From NCBI RefSeq assembly GCF_958450345.1, contig NC_088780.1, positions 172,130,726 to 172,194,725 of the forward strand: a DNA stretch of 64,000 nucleotides, read 5' to 3'. Below the pieces are notes generated by a model. That model ran no database searches and was not told the origin of the DNA. It saw only the letters and a list, made by a program, of their open reading frames with translations. The DNA is from Calliphora vicina (Eukaryota; Arthropoda; Insecta; Diptera; Calliphoridae). Shown in pieces: positions 1 to 11,715 of the stretch; positions within the stretch are counted from its first letter, which is position 1; every line of letters begins with the position of its first letter. Position numbers and translations under genes: made by a program.

Positions 1-40
1 TTAGGACTAAACATCAAGGGGAAGTGTTGAAGTTAATTAT

Positions 41-1853
41 GTTATGTATGTATGTATGTATGTATGTATGTATGTATGTATGTATGTATGTATGTATGTA
101 TGTATGTATGTATGTATGTATGTATGTATGTATGTATGTATGTATGTATGTATGTATGTATGTATGTATGTATGTATGTATGTATGTATGTATGTATGTA
201 TGTATGTATGTATGTATGTATGTATGTATGTATGTATGTATGTATGTATGTATGTATGTATGTATGTATGTATGTATGTATGTATGTATGTATGTATGTA
301 TGTATGTATGTATGTATGTATGTATGTATGTATGTATGTATGTATGTATGTATGTATGTATGTATGTATGTATGTATGTATGTATGTATGTATGTATGTA
401 TGTATGTATGTATGTATGTATGTATGTATGTATGTATGTATGTATGTATGTATGTATGTATGTATGTATGTATGTATGTATGTATGTATGTATGTATGTA
501 TGTATGTATGTATGTATGTATGTATGTATGTATGTATGTATGTATGTATGTATGTATGTATGTATGTATGTATGTATGTATGTATGTATGTATGTATGTA
601 TGTATGTATGTATGTATGTATGTATGTATGTATGTATGTATGTATGTATGTATGTATGTATGTATGTATGTATGTATGTATGTATGTATGTATGTATGTA
701 TGTATGTATGTATGTATGTATGTATGTATGTATGTATGTATGTATGTATGTATGTATGTATGTATGTATGTATGTATGTATGTATGTATGTATGTATGTA
801 TGTATGTATGTATGTATGTATGTATGTATGTATGTATGTATGTATGTATGTATGTATGTATGTATGTATGTATGTATGTATGTATGTATGTATGTATGTA
901 TGTATGTATGTATGTATGTATGTATGTATGTATGTATGTATGTATGTATGTATGTATGTATGTATGTATGTATGTATGTATGTATGTATGTATGTATGTA
1001 TGTATGTATGTATGTATGTATGTATGTATGTATGTATGTATGTATGTATGTATGTATGTATGTATGTATGTATGTATGTATGTATGTATGTATGTATGTA
1101 TGTATGTATGTATGTATGTATGTATGTATGTATGTATGTATGTATGTATGTATGTATGTATGTATGTATGTATGTATGTATGTATGTATGTATGTATGTA
1201 TGTATGTATGTATGTATGTATGTATGTATGTATGTATGTATGTATGTATGTATGTATGTATGTATGTATGTATGTATGTATGTATGTATGTATGTATGTA
1301 TGTATGTATGTATGTATGTATGTATGTATGTATGTATGTATGTATGTATGTATGTATGTATGTATGTATGTATGTATGTATGTATGTATGTATGTATGTA
1401 TGTATGTATGTATGTATGTATGTATGTATGTATGTATGTATGTATGTATGTATGTATGTATGTATGTATGTATGTATGTATGTATGTATGTATGTATGTA
1501 TGTATGTATGTATGTATGTATGTATGTATGTATGTATGTATGTATGTATGTATGTATGTATGTATGTATGTATGTATGTATGTATGTATGTATGTACGTA
1601 TGTATGTATGTATGTATGTATGTATGTATGTATGTATGTATGTATGTATGTATGTATGTATGTATGTATGTATGTATGTATGTATGTATGTATGTATGTA
1701 TGTATGTATGTATGTATGTATGTATGTATGTATGTATGTATGTATGTATGTATGTATGTATGTATGCATGTATGTATGTATGTATGTATGTATGTATGTA
1801 TGTATGCATGTATGTATGTATGTATGTATGTATGTATGTATGTATGTATGTAT
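41..1853. repeat. TATG tetranucleotide array, about 450 copies
   Basis: An almost perfect tandem array of the 4-base unit TATG runs for about 1.8 kb. Only a few substitutions are visible: a C near 1596 and C variants near 1766 and 1806, all in the right-hand part. All six frames are open across it (CMYV and HTYI repeats), which explains long apparent reading frames that are not genes. It begins about 140 bases downstream, in the direction of transcription, of the splice donor of the gustatory receptor exon. It may therefore lie inside that gene's last intron. Confidence 0.98.
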
Positions 1854-1994
1854 ATTAACATTGATTTATATTGTACTTTTTTGTACTATGTCGCCTAATA
1901 ATGTTCACTACATAAAAACAAATACACTTTTCTGTAAGTCGGTCTACTGTACATAAAACAATATCAATAAATATGTATAAATTTTTACACTTAC

Positions 1995-3056
1995 ACTGGT
2001 ATCCCATCGCATGTCAATGTCTGAACAGACGACATCAAGATTAAGTTGATTGGGTATCTCCGATTTGTTCACAACATGATTGGCACACATTATGATCAAA
2101 GCCAGGTTTGAAATTTTTACTACGACCATAAATATTTTAATAATATCAACATAGCCAGTACGAATATATTGCCAAATACAGTGATTTAGCAGCAGAAAAA
2201 TCACCATAAAATTGTAATATATGTAATACAGAACATGCCATTGAAAAATATCTACGAATTCCTTGGTGACCTTGTATATGCAGCTATACATTTGAGAAAT
2301 ACTGTCCAACTTGTCTGAATAGTCACACACCAACCTAATGCGATGATATGTTGTCAGAGAAGAGCCAAACTTGTTTCCAGGTTCTATATTTTTCATATTA
2401 GTTATAATTGTTTGCAAATAGTTACCCAAGTCTCCATACATAAGTGCTACTATCATAAAACCTATAAAACAGGCATCTAATACAAACATAGAACTTAGCC
2501 ACAAAAAAACTCCAATGACGATACTAAACCATTTGTTTAAATTCGATGATTCAACATTGAGAAGGGTGGGCAGTTCATTGATGTAACCCAATATAGTAAT
2601 GCAACCTTTCAGACAAGTTAATATCAGAAACTGCGTACAAAACAATTTATTTTTATTTGTTATTTCAGTTATTCCTTTGTTTAATCGTATAAATCGATTA
2701 ATCATTTCAATTAATTTGACATCATTGCGTGCTCTCAATATGAGCAGAGCAGTGCTAAAAACCGCCACTGAAATTATTTGCTGTACCGAAAATAAACGAA
2801 GAACATTACTTGGAGTTGTTTGCAAGTCAAAGTATACTGATGGAATAACGTCCCAATATGCTATTATTATTATCATACGGACAATCGTCTTTCCTATCCG
2901 CATCCACTTGTTGACAGGATATACAATAATTTTCTTGCGATCTAAGCGACAATCGATTATATCCAGGACTCGAGCATATTCAAACATACTAAGCAGTATC
3001 CAATGGGAATATTGTTCTATACGTTTCACCTTTTGCTTGGTTCCATTTTCTCCCAT
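1995..3056 (-). CDS. Gustatory receptor (insect chemoreceptor superfamily), 5' exon; last exon missing
   Basis: The exon encodes 354 residues of a multi-pass membrane protein, probably a taste receptor of sensory neurons. Seen: several hydrophobic segments, a YGDLGNYLQ segment before the long central loop, then RLVCDYSDKLDSISQMYS and KEFVDIFQWHVLYYIYYN. This arrangement is characteristic of fly Gr proteins (Gr22/36/59/93-like by eye). The frame is open upstream to a TTG at 3065, but the first ATG is at 3056 and is taken as the start. A good donor (GTAAGTG) follows at 1994 in phase 0 after WDTS. The C-terminal exon that normally carries the family's TYxxxxxQF motif is not between here and the TATG array, so it is off-window or lost. 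The subfamily is not certain. Confidence 0.85.
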
Positions 3057-3108
3057 TATGCACAAAAGTGTTTATAACTTTATTCGCGCTCTTTTGGCTG
3101 TCGACTGA

Positions 3109-3591
3109 TTAGTTGACTGGATATCTACTGGCAACTCCTCCTGTCAAGGACATACATGTACAATAGTTCTTAATCATTTTTATTTATAAATACTCTTATG
3201 TATTAGGATGAGCCCACAAAAAGTGTTGAAACTAACAATGGCCTAGTATAAACATAGGTAAGTTAAGTAAGTGGTTTTTTATTTATTATTTATGTATTTG
3301 TTGTATATTAAGAAAGGTTGGCTACCGTTACCGCTAACTCACCGGTTTGATTTTTAACGATTTTAAACGATTTTAAACGAATGTATTTGATGTTGACTTT
3401 CAACACCATTCGCATTCACAAAGAAACTGTAATTACTATTCGCAACTTCCCTATTTATTATCACTGAAAAGGTTCCGCGAACGCAAGGAATGTGGTTTGT
3501 GTGAAGAAAAATTAAAAAAAATATTTCGAAAGTTGTTTTATAACACTATGCAACAAATGAAGACTTTTGGAAAAACACAAGATCATAACAG
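3109..3591. other. Upstream flank of the receptor gene, no recognisable feature
   Basis: AT-rich sequence with no supported reading frame. It should contain the receptor's promoter, but I cannot point to a convincing TATA box or initiator. Confidence 0.5.
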
Positions 3592-3872
3592 TATAGGTTC
3601 GATTCTACTACCAAAGGGTAGTAAAATCCTATACTCAGTTTGTCCATTTTGGTGACCGATTTTTTTTATGGGCCCCCAAAGTTACTGAAAATCAGTGGGG
3701 CCTCTAAAAAAGGTGTCATCAGTTTTTGGTTAACAGCTAATTCAGACTTTGTGATACGGCTTAACTTTATATGACAATAATATAGCTAATAGTCCGCCAA
3801 ATAAATTTTGTTAAAATTTTTTTTCCCAAAAAATAGTTTTACTACCCATTGGTAGTAGAGTCGAACCTATAT
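3592..3872. mobile_element. MITE with TATAGGTTCGA termini
   Basis: Inverted ends: TATAGGTTCGATTCTACTAC on the left pairs with GTAGTAGAGTCGAACCTATA on the right, with one mismatch. The element is about 280 bp and has no coding capacity. A related end fragment (AGGGTCGAACCTACTATA) appears near 22980. The superfamily is not clear. Confidence 0.75.
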
Positions 3873-4393
3873 ACTGTGGCACAGTGTAATTGATAAAATC
3901 GATAGATTAAATTTGAATTAGCTAATGTCCTTACATGAGTAATAATGCCCTTACTCATTGGAAATCATTGAACATTGGAAAGTTGTATTAATCTTCAATT
4001 TTCTTAGAAAACTAATCTCAATGCTTATTAGATCCAAAGTATTCAAAGAGATTAATGTGCATTTCTACATATAGAAATAAAATTTATTATAGGAAGTTAT
4101 ATTGTTGGCGTAGCGACGATATGTTGACGATATCAGTGCAAGGTCTTTGACATTCGAACTTTTACTGTAATTTGTTGCAAAAATAATAAAAAGTTATTTA
4201 ATATTTGTTATTTTTGATATGATATCTGGCCTAAGCAACCAGTGAAACCAGCGCATAGGAGCAAGCTTATCCCAGTGATTTTATCAATAATTGGGAAATT
4301 TAGCACAATTCTTACTAAAATATTAATTTTGTATTCCCATATAACTTCTTGTTATTTAAAATAATTAGTTGAAATTAATACGTACATATGTAT
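3873..4393. other. Intergenic, nothing recognised
   Basis: AT-rich sequence with no coding or repeat structure that I can support. Confidence 0.5.
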
Positions 4394-4922
4394 ATATCGC
4401 ACTTGATCAACAAAATTTTTAAATTTTCAGTAGAGGTTAAAAACTGTTTGTGGTTACATTTTAAGAGAATTTAAAAATCCGAATACGTCATAGTAGGCAA
4501 ATACCATTTAAAACTATATTTACATTGTTTTTCTCTTAAATTGTTTCAATTATTGCGAAAAAAATATATATTTTGAGTTATATCATTTTTCTGAAAAAAT
4601 GTGAAAATTTTATTAACTCAAAATACAACCAAACTTAAATAAAACAACTTGATTATTTTTAACTTGAATAAAGGCTCAAATGAAAATAATACTTTTTTTA
4701 TGAAAACATACGATGCATTTCAATTTCAACTTTTGTATTAACTTGTCACTACATTATCACGAAAATGGTCTCAAATGTCGTTTTCGAGATGAAAGAGCAA
4801 TCGGAATATAATGAAATTTGTACAGTAGATAGATAGATATTGATGTTGTTAGTTGATTTCTTGCAAAAAGTGAAATTTTAAAAATTTTGAGTTAATACCC
4901 TCTTGTTGATCAAGTGCGATAT
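4394..4922. mobile_element. MITE with ATATCGCACTTGATCAACAA termini
   Basis: A 20-bp perfect terminal inverted repeat (ATATCGCACTTGATCAACAA) bounds a 529-bp AT-rich non-coding element. A looser AT-rich inverted repeat lies just inside each end. No target duplication is obvious. Confidence 0.8.
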
Positions 4923-4948
4923 GTAATTGCAATATTTTCGAAAAATAA

Positions 4949-5748
4949 CACTCCAAAAGATGACATTATGTCCATGGACATTATGTCATTTTGATAGTGT
5001 CATAATGTCCATGTGTAAAGTGTCGTAAAGTCCATGGACACAATGACACTTTTGGAGTTACATAATGTCCATGATATTTAAAAAATAATTTAAGTATTTA
5101 TGTCTTAATTTAACTTCTATCGAATTTACTGTTGTAAATTTAAAGTAGTAATAAGACGACAGCTGCGATTTTTAGTTATCTGAATTTTGTAGAGTTCAGA
5201 CGTCACAAATTTAATGTTTAAAAAAGTAAAAGTGTTAAAGTGTTAAAATGAATTTAGGAATAAATTTGACAAAAAAAGAGAGTTCAATAAAAAATTTAAG
5301 AACTTTCACTTGAAAAAAATACTTTTTAATAATTTATTTACAAGAAAGGCTTTATTTAGCGAAGCCACCTGCCGCGTTCTATGGAGAAGAAAGTCCCTAA
5401 GAGCGGCCGTAGGCCGCCACGCAGAAAAACTTTATTTACAAAGACAAGTTTTTTGCACTCAGTAGCATGGCGAGCAACTATTCGGTATCGCAGAAAAAGG
5501 TATTTCTTATTGGCGACCTGCGGCCGCTTTTAGGGGCTTTCTCCTCCATGGAACGCAGCAGGCGGCTTCGCTACATGAAGTTTTCTAATATATGAAAATA
5601 TAAACTGTTACTAGGATCAAAAATTTTATAAAAATTAGTTTGGACATTATGACACTTTCAAAAGTGTCCATGGACATTATGACACTACCGAAATGACATA
5701 ATGTCCATGGACATAATGTCACTTTATGGGGTGTCATAATGTCCATGG
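4949..5748. mobile_element. Inverted-repeat element whose ends are made of ATGTCCATGGACAT palindromes
   Basis: The left end (about 4949-5045) and right end (about 5641-5748) are inverted copies of each other. Each end is itself made of repeated near-palindromes around ATGTCCATGGACAT, spaced by AGTGTCATAATGTCCATG-type blocks. Related blocks continue outward to about 5775. The centre holds a second, GC-richer inverted-repeat element (5358-5572). The short frame at 5585-5869 (-) is only a translation of the palindromes. A Foldback-type or palindromic-TIR DNA element is the best description. Confidence 0.7.
5358..5572. mobile_element. GC-rich MITE nested in the palindromic element
   Basis: AGCGAAGCCACCTGCCGCG on the left pairs with CGCAGCAGGCGGCTTCGCT on the right, and the match continues inward through GAGAAGAAAGTCCC and AGCGGCCG blocks. 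The roughly 215-bp element stands out because it is far richer in G+C than its surroundings. Confidence 0.75.
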
Positions 5749-5775
5749 ACATTATGTCAATGGACACTGTGACAT

Positions 5776-6078
5776 GCCACCTGTCATTGCTAGTAGTAGA
5801 CAATAGGTTATGAAATTTGGACAAAATGCTTCTATGGCGATCCTGCGTGTAATTTTGGAAGCTGTTCACAAGACTTTGTCAGTTATTAAAACAACTTATT
5901 TACTATACATTGGTACTATTAACTCGAAATTTGTGTTTTTTGATTTATGACGTTGTTGTACCAAATGAGAGATATGTACATTGGAGTCGAGATAGTGAAC
6001 TAATTAATGCAAGGCAAGGAACAAATAAATCATTACTGTAGCTCGTTTCTGTATTTCTCGCATCGGAAAACTTCTTTT
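5776..6078. other. Short intergenic spacer, nothing recognised
   Basis: AT-rich spacer with no supported frame or repeat. Confidence 0.4.
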
Positions 6079-9000
6079 TTATACCCTTCAGCTTCGTGAG
6101 AAGGGTATATATAAGTATATGGGGGATTTCATGTCAAGTGAACCAACTTTTGAAATCGATGTCTTCCGATCGGGATGAAATTTGCACCAAGGTTAGCTCT
6201 ATTGGATAGTAACTCAGACACAATTTTTCAACAACATCGGTCGAGAACTCTCTGAGTTATAGGGGGTAAAATTTTGACAATTTGGTCAAACAGGGGTTTT
6301 TTCTTATCCATGTAACTTATTACCTATTGTTCTTAGCAAAATGTGTTCCAAATATTATAGATAGCTAATTCTTCGATCTTTCGAAAAAAAATATTTAAAA
6401 AAAAAAATAAAAAATTTTTAATATTTTTTTTCCGAAATCAAAAACTTTTTTGACTTTTTTTTAAAATACGCTATTTTTTTTTTTTTTTTTTTTTTTCTTA
6501 AAATAAAGTTTAGATATTTTCCTTGAACACCTACTTGGTCGCTTAGTGGGATGCGAGTGGGATATCTATCAAAATAAATATTTTGTAACTCAAAACATAA
6601 AATTTTTGACTTTTTTTGCAAAATCAAAAACTTTGTTGACTTTTTTTTTTCAAAATGGACCCTTTTTTAATCTTTTTTTTTAGGTCAAACAAAAGCTTAG
6701 ATATTATCCTTGAAGACCCTTTTGGTCGCTTAGTGGGATGCGAGTGGGATATCTATCAAAATAAATATTTTTTAACTCAAGACTTACAATTTTTGACTTT
6801 TTTTTTTTGCAAATACGATTTTTTTTCCAAATGGGCCCTTTTTTTAAAATTTTTTTTGTAGTTAAAAGAAAGCTTAGGTCCATTCCTTTAAGATATTTTT
6901 AGTCCCTTAGTGGGATGCGAGTAGGATATCTATCAAAATAAATATTTTGTAACGCAAGACATACAATTTTTTAATTTTTTTTTGCAAAATCAAAATTTTT
7001 TTCCAATATGGGCCCTTTTTTAATTTTTTTTTTTTGCTCAAAAGAAAGCCTAGGTCCATTCCTTTAAGATATTTTTAGTCCCTTAGTGGGATGCGAGTGG
7101 GATATCTATCAAAATAAATATTTTGTAACGCAAGACATACAATTTTTTAATTTTTTTTTGCAAAATCGAAATTTTTTTCCAGTATGGGACTTTTTTTTAA
7201 AAATTTTTTTTGCTCAAAAGAAAGCTTAGGTCTTTTCCTTTAAGACCTATTTTGTCACTTAGGAAGATGTGAGTAGGATATCTATTAAAATAAAAATGTT
7301 GTAACTCAAGACATTCAATTATTGACTTATTTTTTGCAAATTCTAATTTTTTTTCAAAATGGGCCCTTTTTTAAAAATTTTTTTTTAGTCAAAAGAAAGC
7401 TTAGGTCCATTCCTTTAAGATATTTTAGGTCCCTTAGTGGGATACGAGTGGGATATCTATCAAAATAAATATTTTGTAACTCAAGATATACAATTTTTGA
7501 TTTTTTGGCAAAATCAAAAACTTTTTTGACTTTTTTTTAAAATGGGCCCTTTTTGTAATTTTTTTTTTGCTATAAAGAAAGCTTAGGCCTATTCCTTTAA
7601 GATGGTTTTGATCGCTTAGTGGGATGCGAGTGGGATATATATCAAAATAAATGTTTTGTAACTCAAGACATACAATTTTTGTGTTAAAACATTTATTTTG
7701 ATAGATATCCCACTCGCATCCCACTAAGGGACTAAAAATATCTTAAAGGAATGGACCTAGGCTTTCTTTTGAGCAAAAAAAAAATTAAAAAAGGGCCCAT
7801 ATTGGAAAAAAATTTTGATTTTGCAAAAAAAAATTAAAAAATTGTATGTCTTGCGTTACAAAATATTAATTTTGATAGATATCCTACTCGCATCCCACTA
7901 AGGGACTAAAAATATCTTAAAGGAATGGACCTAAGCTTTCTTTTGACTACAAAAAAAATTTTAAAAAAAGGGCCCATTTGGAAAAAAAATCGTATTTGCA
8001 AAAAAAAAAGTCAAAAATTGTAAGTCTTGAGTTAAAAAATATTTATTTTGATAGATATCCCACTCGCATCCCACTAAGCGACCAAAAGGGTCTTCAAGGA
8101 TAATATCTAAGCTTTTGTTTGACCTAAAAAAAAAGATTAAAAAAGGGTCCATTTTGAAAAAAAAAAAGTCAACAAAGTTTTTGATTTTGCAAAAAAAGTC
8201 AAAAATTTTATGTTTTGAGTTACAAAATATTTATTTTGATAGATATCCCACTCGCATCCCACTAAGCGACCAAGTAGGTGTTCAAGGAAAATATCTAAAC
8301 TTTATTTTAAGAAAAAAAAAAAAATAGCGTATTTTAAAAAAAAGTCAAAAAAGTTTTTGATTTCGGAAAAAAAATATTAAAAATTTTTTATTTTTTTTTT
8401 TTAAATATTTTTTTTCGAAAGATCGAAGAAATAGCTATCTATACTATTTGGAACACATTTTGCTAAGAACAATAGGTAATAAGTTACATGGATAAGAAAA
8501 AACCCCTGTTTGACCAAATTGTCAAAATTTTACCCCCTATAACTCAGAGAGTTCTCGACCGATGTTGTTGAAAAATTGTGTCTGAGTTACTATCCAATAG
8601 AGCTAACCTTGGTGCAAATTTCATCCCGATCGGAAGACATCGATTTCAAAAGTTGGTTCACTTGACATGAAATCCCCCATATATATTCTGGATCCTTATA
8701 GATAGCGGAGTCGATTAAGCCATGTCCGTCTGTCTGTCTGTCCGTCTGTCTGTTGAAATCAATTTTCTGAAGGCCCCAGATATCTTCGGGATCCAAATCT
8801 TCAACAATTCTGTCAGACATACTTTCGAGAATTTTGCTATTTAAAATCAGCAAAATCCGTCCATAAATAACGGAGATATGAGCAAAAATCCGAGACAACC
8901 TCTGAAAATTTCATCAAAAAACACAATGTATTGCATGCTTTGACAAAAAAGCTACAAAACGTATGTTTTTGGATGTGCATGCTTTGCGTATTTTGTTTTT

Positions 9001-9300
9001 CTTTTGTGTTTTGTTTCTTTTGGTGTTGTTGTTTTTTATACAATTAAACGTATGTTTGGATGTGTGTTGGTTTCATTGGCTTGCGTATTTTGTTTTTGTT
9101 TTTTCTTTTGGTGTTTTGTTTCGTTTGGCGTTGGCGTTGTTGTTGTTTTTTGTGTTCTTGATAAATTTAGGATGCTGTACGCTAAAAGTGGGCAATGTAC
9201 ATACATATGTATATACTAATTATAAAAAATAATAATGCATCCACAACAAAGGTGAAGGGTATATAAGATTCGGCATAGCCGAATATAGCACTCTTACTTG
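6079..9300 (+). mobile_element. DINE-1/mini-me-like non-autonomous element (copy C), enlarged by a palindrome
   Basis: The 5' end is TTATACCCTTCAGCTTCG followed by GAGAAGGGTATATATAAG, a subterminal foldback. Next come the ATTCTGGATCCTTATAGATA core and a short GTCT tract near 8725-8753, then a conserved TTGAAATCA...AAATCAGCAAAATC segment. The 3' end is the hairpin ATTCGGCATAGCCGAAT followed by ATAGCACTCTTACTTG. This layout matches dipteran DINE-1/INE-1 (Helentron-associated) and mini-me elements. Unlike copy A (62543-63377), the sequence between the 5' foldback and the core is replaced by a large palindrome (6116-8685), and the 3' half contains GTTTTGTTTCTTTTGG-type simple repeats. There is no coding capacity. 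Confidence 0.8.
6116..8685. repeat. 2.6-kb palindrome built from about 180-bp tandem repeats
   Basis: The left arm (about 6116-7128) and right arm (about 7684-8685) are inverted copies. Both begin outside with TATGGGGGATTTCATGTCAA and run inward through tandem units of about 180 bp. Each unit carries GGGATGCGAGTGGGATATCT, poly-T runs and a GGGCCC block. The left side has seven units and the right side four. The roughly 550-bp asymmetric centre holds the extra units. A 55-bp fragment of the unit also lies at 49980-50035. Confidence 0.9.
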
Positions 9301-11015
9301 TTTTTATTCAAACTCTGTGCTACTTACATTTTCGGCTGATTTGGGTTCCATGTTTTTCTAACACCAATTTTAAATGTGACTTGTTTTGACAGTTCTTGTG
9401 AGAAACTTTTCGCAAAATATTGTTACAGAAACACTTTTTCTCACATCCTTCCAATAATTGCTGGAACATCATTTAAATGACAGATAATTCTCCCAAACTC
9501 AAGATGCAGAAACACTTGTGCGAGAAAAAACATATTTTGTTTCATTTTACACTGTTTTTGTTGCAATTCAATCGTTTCATGCGGAAAGTTTTTCGATTCG
9601 AGAAATACAGAAACGGGCTACTGGTTGCTTGTTTTGTACATGTACTTTTGGCTTTTTGTACTGCTAAATCGCAGATTTTCTTATTCGTCATCACTATCTT
9701 CTGCAATCACACTACCACCTAATAGAGGAACCCAACATTTATTTATCATATCTGACGATAACTCCTCCCATGTCAACATAAGAACAGAAGTGACATCTTT
9801 TAGGTTTAATTATTTTAAAAACTCGGATACGGTTGGATAATTGGAGTCACATTTGGTGGCATGTATACCACAATACCCCCAGACCTATCCAAACTTGGCC
9901 GATTTAACCTATAACTTATGAGGTGGTGGTAAATTTTACACCCTCTCTTAATTTTTTAAAGTTTTATCAACCGATCCACGAAAAAGCTCCATATTTGTAT
10001 AATCCCATATGTTTCTTAAATACTTACAAAGTGTTTTTACTATCACACGGTAAACAACGTCACACACAGTAAGCACTTTTCTCAAACAACTCAGTTTTGG
10101 AACACATTTTCCCCGTTTTAGGAATTTCAGTATTTGAAAATACAAGTCGTAATGTTTTCAACAATATCAAATACTTAAATAAAAGGGCTTTATTTACTCC
10201 TCAGAAGTTCCACAAACCATGCCCCCTTTGCCAATTTTTTACGTTTTTTTCATATAAAGCTTATAGCGAAGAGGTTTAGAGATCGCTCAAGTCGAGTTTT
10301 TGCCAAAAATCGGGTTTGTCGGACTTTTTTTTAGTTTTCTTCATAACTTTGTCAAAACCCAAGATTTTCTTTACATTTTAAAAGAAGAATGTCCAAGCTT
10401 TATTTTTGTGTGCAAAATCTATTAGTTTTTGCAATGAATTGGCTTATTAAGGTGCCCTACATTACAATTTTTCATAATTTTTCAGTAAATTTTGTAAATA
10501 ACGCTATATAACATTTAAAATTTGTATAAAAACTAGGATCGCCTGGTGATCAAAATTCGACCACTAATAACGAAATTATACAGTTACTTTTGAGTACATA
10601 TACGCAAAAATATTTTTAACGTTTGTGTACAAATACACGTGAATTTCGATGTGCATAAACATGTTGTTGTTATTTTTCAAGCAAATTTAAAATGCTTTTT
10701 ACCACTTTTATGAAAAGATTTTTTTAAAAAAAATTTATATTGTGCACATCTAGAGAAAATAACCTTTTAAACCATATATGTTTCATCAATATTGGTGGAC
10801 AATAACATACTTATAAGTGTACCACAAAAAAAACGTGTGGCCTGTTTATATATAAGATAAAATTAAAAAACCTAACAATGCAGTTTGAAAGACCAATTAA
10901 TTCTTCATAATTTAGGGACAATTCCGAGTAATTACGTGTCTTTTGATACTTTGGCAGCTTTCTGAAACCCAAAAATACATTGATAACTTAAATTCGTCAT
11001 ACTTACAGTGCCGGA
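9301..11015. other. Intergenic AT-rich DNA, no supported feature
   Basis: Several short frames occur (for example near 9477-9840 and 10097-10279), but they have no domain, no splice context and skewed composition. I see no repeat with clear ends. Confidence 0.5.
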
Positions 11016-11714
11016 CTTAAATATTCACACAGCATACATATTTATCTTTAATCTTCCATATTTTTTAAACGAAGGCCACAACATTCGTACGGGTTTCAAA
11101 AAATATTTATTTACGTATAAATTATTGAAATATATGGAAAAACTAAATATAAGTTGGCACATTAACTAATGTTTCGAAGTTTGATTTTAAAGGGACAAAA
11201 ATATGCACACAGTTTCTAAATTTTAATAGGAAAATAGTTTTTTTAATAGTTTAATATTGACAGTGTTTACTACATTGTTCTTTTCCAATTCAGTGTTTGG
11301 CCTTCTCCAAACTGTTACTCCGATTAAAAAATATTATCTGAGAATAGTATTCCGTTCCAGAAATCTTCAGATTTAATTTTGTAAGATTGTTTGTAAGTAG
11401 TTTTCAATCGGACGATAGAGTAAGAGTTTGGAGAAGGCCAAACACTGAATTGGAAAAGAACAATGTAGTAAACACTGTCAAACATGGCGGAGGAGGGGTC
11501 ATGTTGTGGGGTTGTATGGCTGCATCTGGTGTAGGAAACTTAGTTTTCATCGACGGTTCAGTGAACAAAACAGTGTACCTTCATATTTTAAAAGAAAACC
11601 TACTACAATGCGCTCTAAAGTTAAAGCTTGGGAACATTTCTATTTTCAACAGTACAATGACCCCAAACACACAGCCCATGACGTCCGAATATGCAAAAAA
11701 ATACATACATATGT
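11016..11714 (+). pseudogene. Tc1-like transposon relic, rearranged
   Basis: A terminal repeat CAGTGCCGGACTTAAATATT starts after a TA dinucleotide. At about 11419-11560 a transposase fragment reads RVWRRPNTELEKNNVVNT, then KHGGGGVMLWGCMAASGVG, the part of the Tc1 catalytic core just after the first Asp. A frame change near 11630 leads to QQYNDPKHTA, which marks the second catalytic motif. The N-terminal DNA-binding part and the C-terminal third are gone. An inverted copy of part of the transposase sits upstream (see 11258-11486). Confidence 0.85.
11258..11486. repeat. Inverted duplication of a transposase segment (hairpin)
   Basis: About 68 bases at 11258-11326 are the reverse complement of 11419-11486, inside the Tc1 relic. 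A transcript across this block would fold into a hairpin with a loop of about 90 bases. Confidence 0.85.
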
Positions 11715-11715
11715 A

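Noticed and set aside
14..1956. Six long frames of HTYI or CMYV repeats over 570-634 codons
   Set aside because: They are translations of the TATG array in all frames. There is no start context, composition or conservation to support a protein.
2599..3108. 169-residue plus-strand frame
   Set aside because: It is antisense to the gustatory receptor exon and has no domain.
8963..9232. Frames rich in Phe, Val and Leu
   Set aside because: They are translations of GTTTTGTTTCTTTTGG-type simple repeats in the DINE-like element, also seen at 17532-18020.
9477..9840. Two overlapping frames of 71-81 residues
   Set aside because: No domain, splice context or repeat support. AT-rich chance frames are expected in DNA of this composition.
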